Source: Alligator mississippiensis (lineage: Eukaryota > Chordata > Crocodylia > Alligatoridae). Taken from it: a DNA stretch of 64,000 nucleotides. The DNA is taken from the NCBI RefSeq assembly GCF_030867095.1, contig NC_081828.1, positions 219,945,978 through 220,009,977 of the forward strand, read 5' to 3'. Both the position numbers and the translations under genes were made by a program. Below the pieces are notes generated by a model. That model made no database searches. It was not told the origin of the DNA and was given only the letters and a program-made list of their open reading frames with translations. Shown here in pieces: positions 53,316 through 64,000 of the stretch; position 1 is the stretch's first letter, and every line of letters begins with the position of its first letter.

Positions 53316-56300
53316 ATGAAGCCAGCCGAGGCAGGCGCGGGGTCCCCGCGGCCCTTGGACCTGGCAGCGTTCGCCAGCAGCTGCACGCTGCATGGGCTGG
53401 GGCAAGTCTTTGTGCCGGGGGCGATGACGCCGCGGCGGGCTGTGTGGGCCGGCGCCTTCGTGGCAGCACTGGGCGCTTTCCTGTACCAGGTCGGGGAGCG
53501 CGTGGCCTTCTACGCCCAGTACCCGCACGTTACGGCGCTGGACGAGCAGGAGAGCCGCCAGCTGCCCTTCCCGGCCATCACGCTCTGCAACTTCAACCGC
53601 ATCCGCCGCTCCCGCCTGACGCCCGACGACTTGTACTGGCTGGGCCCCGAGCTGCTGGGCGTGCAGCGTGCCGACTTCGCCCGCTACCTGGCGGCGCTAG
53701 GTCGGCCTGCCGACTTCGCCGGCTTCTTCCCCAGCAAGAGCTTCGACCTGCGCGCCTTCTACCAGCGCGCCGGCCACGCGCTGCCCGACATGCTGCTGAG
53801 CTGCCGCTTCCGCGCCCGCGAATGCGGCCCCGAGAACTTCACCACCGTGAGTCGCGCCGAGCCGCTCCGTGGGGGCTCCCCGGGGCCCGCGACCCTGGCG
53901 CGGAGCTGGTGTGGCCGCCCAGCCCACAGAGCCAGCGGGGCTCAGCTCGAGGCACCGGCTGAGCCCAGCCCCTGGCGTCCACCGCTCCCCCAGGACCTTC
54001 TCCCACCTTGACCCCTGGCGGTGTGGCTGGGGGGCTCGGGGAGGCCAGCCCAGGACAGGAGCTTGGTGGGGCAGAGCCCGTGGTGTCCCCCAGCCCCATC
54101 GGGCTCCTTGCACAGAGGATCTGGGCGCAGGAGGCTCCAGTCTGGGCTGGTGCTTGGCAGGAGCAGCGTCCCCACGGCGGGCTCCGCTTACAGCTCCGTG
54201 TCCCGGCCTGGCTGCAGCATCCTGAGTCAGCATTGGGGAGGAGGGGGTGAGGGCGTGGGGCAGTGCGAGGGCTGAGGGGCACTGGGAGGGGGGCAGGGGG
54301 CTGCGGGGCAGGAGTGAAGGGCACCGGTTAAGCTGGGGGGTCCGTGCAGGTCCCCAGTCTCGCCCACTGCCCGTGTACGTGGTGCACGGGACGCTGCAGC
54401 TGCCAGGGGAGCAGGGGGGCCACAGGGCTGGAGCTTAGTCTGGCCCCGTCCCTGCAGCGGGGCTTGCACGTGGAGCCCCACGCCGCACAGCCTCCACACG
54501 CCACCCCTGGGAGCACAAGGCCCCCCACACTGGTGCTGGGTCCATGCTGCTGGGAGCGGCGCGAGGGTCACCTTCCCGCCCATATCAGGTTCCCGCCATC
54601 GATCGCTGCCTCTCGCCTTTCCCACTAATTGCGCGGGGGGCAGGAGGGGTGTCCAGGATCCAGCTCCAGTTGGGCGGGGGGCAGCCCAGGCTGCAGCAGG
54701 GGGCCCTCAGCCCCCTCCCCAGGCACCCAGATGCAGGCCAGCCTGGGGGCAGCTGTGGCCCAGCACGGGGGCTGTGGCGGGGGGGGTCTCAAGGCCTGCT
54801 GGTGCCCCTCACTCCCGACCTGCAGCCCCTGCCCCAGTCCTGCCCTCAGGCCCCGACGGGAGCATGGGGGGGACGGCTGCAGCCCGGCCCTCGTGACGCC
54901 CGCGCCCCCGCAGACCTTCACGCGCTTGGGCAAGTGCTACACGTTCAACTCGGGGGCGCCGGGCACGGAGCTGCTGACCACGCTGCAGGGCGGCGCCGGC
55001 AACGGGCTGGAGCTCATGCTGGACATCCAGCAGGAAGAGTACCTGCCCGTCTGGGGCGACACCGGTGAGCCCGGGGCACACGGGGTCCGTGCAGCAGCGT
55101 GGGGCAAGGGAGGGACAGCATCCCCTTCCCTCCAGCGGGGAGCAACCCCCTGCCACCGGGGAAACCGAGTCACGCCAGTGGTTCCCAAACAGCAGGACAA
55201 AGGCAGCCCAGGGCTCCCCCCGCCCTGCCCATCCCCTCCCTGGGGTAGCGAGGGCCAGAAGCCCCCGCTGCCCCGAGGGTAACGTGTGCAATGCCCCCCC
55301 CACGGGTAACACTGGCGCCCGCCGCGCTGCAGAGGAGACGTCCTACGAGGCAGGCGTGAAGGTGCAGATCCACAGCCAGGACGAGCCGCCCTCGGTCGAG
55401 GAGCTGGGCTTCGGCGCCGCGCCCGGCTTCCAGACCTACGTGTCCTGCCAGCAGCAGCGGGTATCCGCGCCGCCCGGGGCAGGAGGGAGGGTCCCCGTGG
55501 GGGTGGGGGTCCCAGCCCCCTGGGCTTCCCATCCCACCCCCCCACCCTCGCTGGTGCCCTCACTCCCGCCCCGCAGCCCCCAGGGCAAGTCCCCGTCCCC
55601 ATGCCCGCCTGCCCCGGAGCCGGGCAGGGGGCTTGGCCCGGCGTTTCCTTGACGCGTGCAGCTCGTGTACCTCCCGCCGCCCTGGGGCGACTGCGCCTCC
55701 GCGCCCGACGCCTCCGACTTCTTCAGCAACTACAGCCTGCCGGGCTGCCGCCTCGACTGCGCCACGCGCTACCTGGCCGAGACCTGCGGCTGCCGCATGG
55801 TGCACATGCCCGGTGAGCGGGCCCCGGGCGGCACCTTGGCCTCACCGGGCAGGGGGTGGGGGGGACGGTGCGGCCCCCCGTGACGCTGCCTCTCGCCCCC
55901 AGGCAACGCCAACGTGTGCACGCCGGAGCAGTACAAGGCGTGCGCCGACCCTGCCCTGGGTGCGTACCCCCACCCCGCCGGGCCAGGCCCCAGCCCCGCG
56001 TGCCCGGGCCCGGCCCGGCCCGCCGCCCACGCCCGCTGTCGCCCGCGCAGACCTCCTGGTGCAGAAGGACGACGAGCTCTGCGCTTGCCGCCCGCCCTGC
56101 GCCGCCGTGCGCTACGGCAAGGAGCTCTCCATGGCCAAGATCCCCAGCAAGGCCGCGGCCCGCTACCTGGCCAGCAAGTTCAACCGGACCGAGCAGTACA
56201 TCGCGTGAGTGCTGCCCGGCCCCTGGCACGGCTCGATGGGCTCAGCCGGGCGTCCCCCCGTGGGGCTGCTCCGGTCCGCGGCACCCGCCGGGGCGCTCAG

Positions 56301-58322
56301 GACCTGTCCGGCCGCCCCCAGGGAGAACGTGCTGGTGCTGGACATCTTCTTCGAGGCCCTGAACTACGAGACCATTGAGCAGAAGAAAGCCTACGAGGTG
56401 GCCGGGCTGCTGGGTGAGCGCGCGGGGTGCCCGGTGGGGGTCTCGGGGCCGGGCCAGGCTGGGCTCAGCCCTCCCCGGCCCCGTGGGGGCTGCCCCTGAC
56501 GCCCGCCCCACCCCGCTCGCAGGCGACATCGGGGGCCAGATGGGGCTGTTCATCGGCGCCAGTCTCCTGACCGTACTGGAGGTCCTGGACTACCTGTATG
56601 AGGTCAGCGCGGCCGGGCCGGGGGGGTGATGCGCGTGGGGCCGTGCCGGCAGGGCCCCGTGGGGCAGGCGGTGCTGAGGCTGCTCCCCCCAGGTCTGCCG
56701 GGACAAGCTCCGCAGCTTCTACAAGGGCAAGAGGAGGGACCTGAGCAGCAACAGCAACACCCTGGTAACTGCCCCTGCCCCTGCCCCGGTCCCCACCTGC
56801 CCCTGGCTCTGCTCACCCCCTTGTCTCGTCTGTCTCCCCCGCCGCGGCCGCGCCAGGAGTATCCGGAGGTCCCAGGCAGCCCCAGCGCCAGGCTCCCACA
56901 CAGGCCCAGGTAGTGCCCCCCGGGGCTCATCCCCCTCCGTTCAGCTCGGAGCCCCCCAGCCGGACACACTCCCCCAGCTCCACACCATGGCCACCGCCCC
57001 GTGCCCCTCGCCCCCAAAGTGCTGCAGCGCCCGGGCTGCAACCCCAGACTCGGGGGCTCCTGGGGAGCGGACATGGGTGCTCCAGCCTCGGGAAAGTCCT
57101 GGTACAGGATGGGGTAGCAGCACCGTGGACGGACCTGGGGGTCTCGGCGGCTCCCAAACCCGATAGGCGCCTGCAGCGCGATGCAGCCACGCAGAAGGTC
57201 AAGGCGGTTTTGGGGGCTGCATCGACAGAAGCATCGGGTGCAAGATGCAGGAGGGCTGGTGCCTCCGCTCAGCGCTGCTCAGGCTTCATCCGGATCCTGG
57301 GTGCAGGCCTGGGCTCCGCATTTTTAAAAGGATGTGGAGAAGCGAGTGTGGGTCCAAAAGCAGCAACAACGATGATCAAGGGCTTGGAAGACAAGTCACA
57401 CGGGGCCAGGCTGGGAGAGCTGGGCCGGGCCAGGTGCTGGGAAAGTGCCTCAGAGGGGACGCGCGCAGTCTGCAAACCCCTGCGCGGCTGCCCGGGAGAG
57501 GGGGAAAGCCCCTGGTCCGCCTCATGCAGGGAGGACCTGCGGAGCAATGGCTGGGAGCTGCAGCAAACCAGGCTCGGGCCGGACCTCAGGAAACACTTGT
57601 CAGCACAGGGAGGCCGTGGGAGACCCTGGGATCACGGGAAGGGTCAAGGAGAGCTTGGGCAGCCGCTGCTGGGGGGTGGAGGCGCAGCGATGGCTGCAGG
57701 GGTGGGAAGCGCAGGAGCTGGAAGCCCACAACCCCCCCATGGACTGGGGGAGACCAGGACGGGTTGAGCTGCAGCTGCAGCAGGCGCAGGGCTCGCACGG
57801 CTTAGTTACGAAAGGGGATTAGCGGTGCCAGGGTCAGCTGAGGGAGGCGCGGTCGCCAGCTCTGTGCAGAGCAATGGGGACCGGGCTGGGCCAACGCTGC
57901 TCTGGCACCAACCCGCGGGGTCCCGGCTGCAGGGTCTTGCCCCCGCGCTCAGGCTGCCCTGGGGCAGGAAGGGATTCCCCCCTGCTCACACTGGTGCACC
58001 GGGGGCTTTTGCCTTCCTCTGCTGCAGGGCACGGCCTGGGCCTGGGCCTGGGGGCTCTGCCCTGGGTGCCGCCCGGGCTCGGCTGTTAGCCCTTCCCGCC
58101 GTGAGGACGGGCTCCGCGCCCCCAAACCCTCACAGGACAGCTCGTGCCCCCCCCAGCGGCCTCCCCAGCCCTGGGGCTGCCACACACCAGGCCACGCTCT
58201 GTGGGGCAGGGGCTGAGCCCACCGTGCCTCTGAGACCCCCGTCCCTCCGCAGAGCACCTGCCCCAGCCACGCGGACGGCCTCGGCTTCGCCCCGGACCTG
58301 CTACCTCGTGACCCGGCTCTAG
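53316..58322 (+). CDS. ASIC3: Acid-sensing ion channel 3, 11 coding exons, 512 aa
   Basis: Proton-gated sodium channel of the DEG/ENaC family, a plasma-membrane trimer of sensory neurons in mammals. Exons: 53316-53846, 54914-55064, 55333-55460, 55662-55812, 55903-55959, 56051-56204, 56322-56413, 56523-56602, 56693-56764, 56857-56909, 58253-58322 (1539 bp). Visible: the N-terminal His-Gly gating motif (26-27), TM1 (about 43-65), [10 protein letters not shown], a Cys-rich extracellular domain with GKCYTFNSG and QEEYLPVW, and TM2 with the GAS selectivity filter ([16 protein letters not shown]). The small last exon, 1.3 kb away behind a CR1 insertion, encodes RTCYLVTRL, whose end matches the human ASIC3 PDZ ligand VTQL and fixes identity against ASIC1/2/4. 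Exon 10 alone would run into a stop soon after its donor. Confidence 0.95.
57270..57710 (+). mobile_element. CR1 LINE fragment, sense, in ASIC3 intron 10
   Basis: AAAAGGATGTGGAGAAGCGA (57326), GGTCCAAAAG (57351), GATGATCAAGGGCTTGGAAG (57371), GAGCAATGGCTGGGAGCTGC (57541) and GGACCTCAGGAAACACTTGT (57581) appear in the same order and spacing as the 3' part of the CR1 second open reading frame. The fragment is 5'-truncated and diverged, so old. It explains much of the length of this intron. Confidence 0.7.
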
Positions 58323-58594
58323 CGCCCTCGAGGCATTCACCTGCCCGGGGCCCGTGGCCGGGCCAAGCTGGCTGCCCCACACGGGCTCCTGCCATCCGCT
58401 GCCACGTGGCGCCGCGGGACAGAGCTGGTGCCCGCCTCCCGCCTGGAGCCACGCTGGGGCTGTGGGGCTGGCACCCAGAGCCCCCCCGGCCCGCGCGCTC
58501 CTGGTGCCTGCCCTGCCCTAGCTGGGCCCCGTGTCCCGCAACCGCATCCCTGCATGTGCCCCTTGCTGCCCCGCGTCCATGACGCCCGGGTATC

Positions 58595-58600
58595 AATAAA
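58595..58600 (+). terminator. ASIC3 polyadenylation signal (AATAAA)
   Basis: Canonical AATAAA 272 bp after the stop in the distant last exon, which supports that exon as the true 3' end. Confidence 0.8.
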
Positions 58601-59001
58601 GACCCATCCAAGCGGCTCCGACTCCTGTGTGCTGCTGCCTGGGGCAGGGGCACGGAGCCAGGGGGAGAAGCCCACAGAGGCGGAGCGTGGGGTGATACAG
58701 GTCTGGCTCCGGGGCGGGGGCCGCAGACCAGCTTGGGGCAAAGGAGCACGGCAAGATGCGGCGCTCACCCGAACACACGGTTGGGGCGAGCATGCTGCAT
58801 TTTGCAAGCCAGGCTGAAGGGCAGGCGGTGGCTGCAGAGCTGCCCCAGGAAGGCCACGCTCGGGGGAGAGGCGTGCCCGAGGCGAGGGGCAACTGGCCCG
58901 GGGAATGGGCCACCAGGAGCCACCGACCCAGGCGCTACCCCCACCCTGCCCGCCCCAGCCCCGTGCCCACGGACGAGGACGCCGGCTGGCGGGAGGGCGG
59001 C

Positions 59002-59007
59002 TTTATG
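59002..59007 (-). terminator. Candidate CDK5 polyadenylation signal (CATAAA variant, minus strand)
   Basis: No AATAAA is seen on the minus strand between the CDK5 stop (59591) and the ASIC3 3' end. CATAAA is a weak known variant about 590 bp after the stop. The 58600-59590 stretch holds no other gene. Confidence 0.35.
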
Positions 59008-59590
59008 GAATAACAAACGTTCACGTTCCACCACAAACAGCAGCACGCAACAAGGGGAGGGGTCCCCGTGGAGCTGGTCCCACGTCCCCCTCCCCCTGCC
59101 AGCAGACACGGGCCGAGGGCACACCTGGCTGGTCCGTAGGGGTGGCCACGGGCACAGCGCTGCCCCGTGGCTCTCCAGGGACGGGCCCCAGGTGCAGGCA
59201 CCGGAGCACGGTCCCCCTGGCAGGGGCTGGGGAGTGCCAGCGGCTGGGACACGGGCGGCTCGTCCTGCACTCCCCACGTGTGTGGGGGGCGAGGTGAACG
59301 TGCCCCCACGTCCCAGGGGCAGGCAGGGCTGCTGGCGCTGGCTACGGGGACCTGGAAAGAGGGCAGTGCCGGCTACAGCTGCCCCGGTCCCAGTGCTCCC
59401 CGGGCTGCAGCCAAGCCAGGAATGCAACTGGTTAGAAACCTAATAAATACGGGCAGGGGAGGGTCAGTCCTGATGGGGGCCAGAGCCCTGCCCCCCAAAA
59501 TCTGCCTGCTCCGCACGGCGCAGACGGCACCCCCACCCCCACCCCCAGCCCGCGGTGCTGGAGCAGGGCGCGGGGTGTGAGCCGGGCTGG

Positions 59591-61966
<2,376 letters not shown>

Positions 61967-62105
61967 GGCTCCGCGCCCCGCGCCGCCCCGCGCCGCACTA
62001 CACCTCCCGGCCTGCCCCGCGACCACTCCGTCTCCCGGCATGCACCGCGCCGCCCCGCCCCGCCCCGCCCCGCCCCGCGGGACTACAACGCCCGGCGTGC
62101 ACCGC
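61967..62105. promoter_or_regulatory. CDK5 CpG promoter with three ZNF143-like motifs and a GC-box array
   Basis: ACTACACCTCCCGGCCTGCC (61998-62017), CTCCCGGCATGCACCG (from about 62032) and ACTACAACGCCCGGCGTGCA (62082-62101) are three plus-strand matches to the ZNF143/THAP11 consensus in about 105 bp. Between them CGCCCCGCCCC repeats form at least five overlapping Sp1 boxes (62050-62080). It lies between divergent CDK5 and the presumed next gene. Confidence 0.6.
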
Positions 62106-62327
62106 GCCCCGCCCCTTTCCCCTCTCCCCGGGCAATGGGGGGCAGTCCGGGGGGGCGGGGCCTGCGGGGGGAGGAAGGAGCCGCGGCCCCCCCCTCCTCC
62201 CCCCGGCGCAGGCGGCGGCAGGTGAGCGCGGCCCCCCCGGGATTGCCCCCTTTTGCCCAGGCAGCCCGGGGTGCCCCCTCGTGCCACGTGCGGGGTGTGG
62301 CCCCCCCAGGCCGGGCCCCCCGTGCAG
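62106..62327 (+). other. Candidate non-coding first exon(s) of the next plus-strand gene (SLC4A2 by synteny)
   Basis: Two good splice donors follow CpG-rich text: GCGGCAG|GTGAGC after 62221 and GTGCAG|GTGAGC after 62327, the second with an AG acceptor at 62308-62309. In human, SLC4A2 lies next to CDK5 in divergent orientation and has alternative first exons. No coding sequence is visible, so naming rests on synteny alone. Confidence 0.35.
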
Positions 62328-62439
62328 GTGAGCGGGGCGGGGCGGGGCGGGGCGGGGCGGGGGGGCTGGCACCATGCGCGGGGCACGCGGCCGCCCGCCA
62401 CCGTGACATCGCTGCCCCTCCCCGAGGCGGGGGCGCGGG

Positions 62440-64000
62440 GGCGCCTCGGGGCAGCGGGCAGGGATACACGGCGCGTCGGGCGCTGGGCATCGCCGTGCGG
62501 CGGCAGGGCGCAGGGCATCGTGTTGGGCGGCATGGCGAGAGCAACACGTCGGGGCCCTGGGCTCTGCGGTGCGGGCGGCAGGGCAGCGCGTCGGGGCGCT
62601 GGGTGGCACGGTGTGGGTGGCACATCGGGGCCCTGGGCTCTGTGGTGCGGGCGGCAGGGCAGCGCGGCGGGGCGGGGAGCAGGGCTCTGCAGTGCAGGCA
62701 GCGTGTCGGGGCACTGGGCGGCACAGTGCGGGCAGCACACCGGGGCACTGGGCTCTGCGGTGCGGGCGGCAGGGCAGCGCGTCGGGGCAGGGAGCAGGGC
62801 TCTGCAGTGCAGGCGGCGGGGCAGCGCGTCGGGGCGCTGGGCGACACAGTGCGGGCAGCGCAGTGCGGGCAGCGCACCGGGGCACTGGGCTCTGCGGTGC
62901 GGGCGGCAGGGCAGCGCGTCGGGGCGCTGGGTGGCACGGTGTGGGTGGCACATCGGGGCCCTGGGCTCTGCGGTGCGGGCGGCAGGGCAGCGCGTTGGGG
63001 CAGGGAGCAGGGCTCTGCAGTGCAGGCGGCGGGGCAGCGCGGCGGGGCTCTGGGTGGCATGGTGTGGGTGGCACGTCGGGGCCCTGGGCTCTGCGGTGCG
63101 GGCGGCAGGGCAGCGCGTCGGGGCGCTGGGTGGCACGGTGTGGGTGGCACATCGGGGCCCTGGGCTCTGTGGTGCGGGCGGCAGGGCAGCGCGGCGGGGC
63201 GGGGAGCAGGGCTCTGCAGTGCAGGCAGCGTGTCGGGGCACTGGGCGGCACAGTGCGGGCAGCACACCGGGGCACTGGGCTCTGCGGTGCGGGCGGCAGG
63301 GCAGCGCGTCGGGGCAGGGAGCAGGGCTCTGCAGTGCAGGCGGCGGGGCAGCGCGTCGGGGCGCTGGGCGACACAGTGCGGGCAGCGCAGTGCGGGCAGC
63401 GCACCGGGGCACTGGGCTCTGCGGTGCGGGCGGCAGGGCAGCGCGTCGGGGCGCTGGGTGGCACGGTGTGGGTGGCACATCGGGGCCCTGGGCTCTGCGG
63501 TGCGGGCGGCAGGGCAGCGCGTTGGGGCAGGGAGCAGGGCTCTGCAGTGCAGGCGGCGGGGCAGCGCGGCGGGGCTCTGGGTGGCATGGTGTGGGTGGCA
63601 CGTCGGGGCCCTGGGCTCTGCGGTGCGGGCGGCAGGGCAGCGCGTCGGGGCGCTGGGTGGCACGGTGTGGGTGGCACATCGGGGCCCTGGGCTCTGTGGT
63701 GCGGGCGGCAGGGCAGCGCGGCGGGGCGGGGAGCAGGGCTCTGCAGTGCAGGCAGCGTGTCGGGGCACTGGGCGGCACAGTGCGGGCAGCACACCGGGGC
63801 ACTGGGCTCTGCGGTGCGGGCGGCAGGGCAGCGCGTCGGGGCAGGGAGCAGGGCTCTGCAGTGCAGGCGGCGGGGCAGCGCGTCGGGGCGCTGGGCGACA
63901 CAGTGCGGGCAGCGCACCGGGGCACTGGGCTCTGCGGTGCGGGCGGCAGGGCAGCGCGTCGGGGCGCTGGGTGGCACGGTGTGGGTGGCACATCGGGGCC
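62440..64000. repeat. Higher-order tandem repeat, 527-bp period, running off the window
   Basis: Short GC-rich blocks (GCAGCGCGTCGGGGCGCTGG, GTGGCACGGTGTGGGTGGCA, CATCGGGGCCCTGGGCTCTG, CGGTGCGGGCGGCAGGG, GGAGCAGGGCTCTGCAGTGC) are arranged in a composite unit. The marker GGGCTCTGTGGTGCGGG recurs with exact spacing (its TGTGG at 62641, 63168 and 63695), giving a 527-bp period and almost three near-identical copies. The third copy lacks one 14-bp AGTGCGGGCAGCGC block near 63910. The leading part, 62440-62560, is more diverged. Open frames of 636-810 codons on the minus strand come from the stop-free repeat and are not genes. Confidence 0.9.

Overview
The window is GC-rich vertebrate DNA. It holds six recognisable multi-exon genes and one I could not name, with very small introns and many minisatellites. 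The order AOC1 > < KCNH2, NOS3 >, ABCB8 >, (unnamed UBX-LRR gene >), ASIC3 >, < CDK5 matches the block I recall from human 7q36.1. CR1 LINE fragments at about 18.4-19.1 kb and 57.3-57.7 kb point to a sauropsid. The style of the GC-rich intronic minisatellites makes a crocodilian (alligator-like) genome my best guess, but that last step is inference. Every coding model below was assembled exon by exon from splice sites, and each adds up to a whole number of codons.

Layout. 1-565: an AT-richer edge, possibly the AOC1 promoter. 581-3508: diamine oxidase AOC1 (743 aa). 3.8-3.96 kb: the AOC1 and KCNH2 polyadenylation signals face each other about 150 bp apart. 5559-26345 (minus): KCNH2/ERG1 (1168 aa, 15 coding exons) with a CA/TG-repeat-filled 3' UTR and an internal alternative first exon (15868-15969) that starts the short ERG1b isoform. 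26.4-31.4 kb: a gene-free head-to-head spacer between KCNH2 and NOS3, with two minisatellites. 31424-39047: endothelial nitric oxide synthase NOS3 (1175 aa, 26 exons). 40220-44365: mitochondrial ABC transporter ABCB8 (689 aa). 45.5-46.5 kb: a spacer with a minisatellite of RFX-like half-sites and a CpG promoter carrying NRF1, ETS and perfect DR1 motifs. 46494-52327: a 913-aa protein joining a UBA-like segment, coiled coil, UBX domain and leucine-rich repeats. 53316-58322: acid-sensing channel ASIC3 (512 aa) with a distant last exon. 59591-61966 (minus): CDK5 (292 aa) with a U12-type AT-AC intron. 62.0-62.3 kb: a CpG promoter with three ZNF143-like motifs and a possible non-coding first exon of the next gene (SLC4A2 by synteny). 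62.4-64.0 kb: a near-identical 527-bp higher-order tandem repeat that runs off the window.

The genes do not form a pathway. KCNH2 (cardiac repolarisation), NOS3 (vascular NO), ABCB8 (mitochondrial transport) and ASIC3 (acid sensing) are linked by ancient synteny. Points worth a second look are the UBX-LRR gene, the CDK5 minor intron, the ERG1b exon, the RFX-like and ZNF143-like motif arrays, the three-threonine insertion before the KCNH2 S4 segment, and an orphan antisense poly(A) signal where mammalian ATG9B would end. No ATG9B coding sequence is visible. I saw no tRNA, rRNA or CRISPR features.
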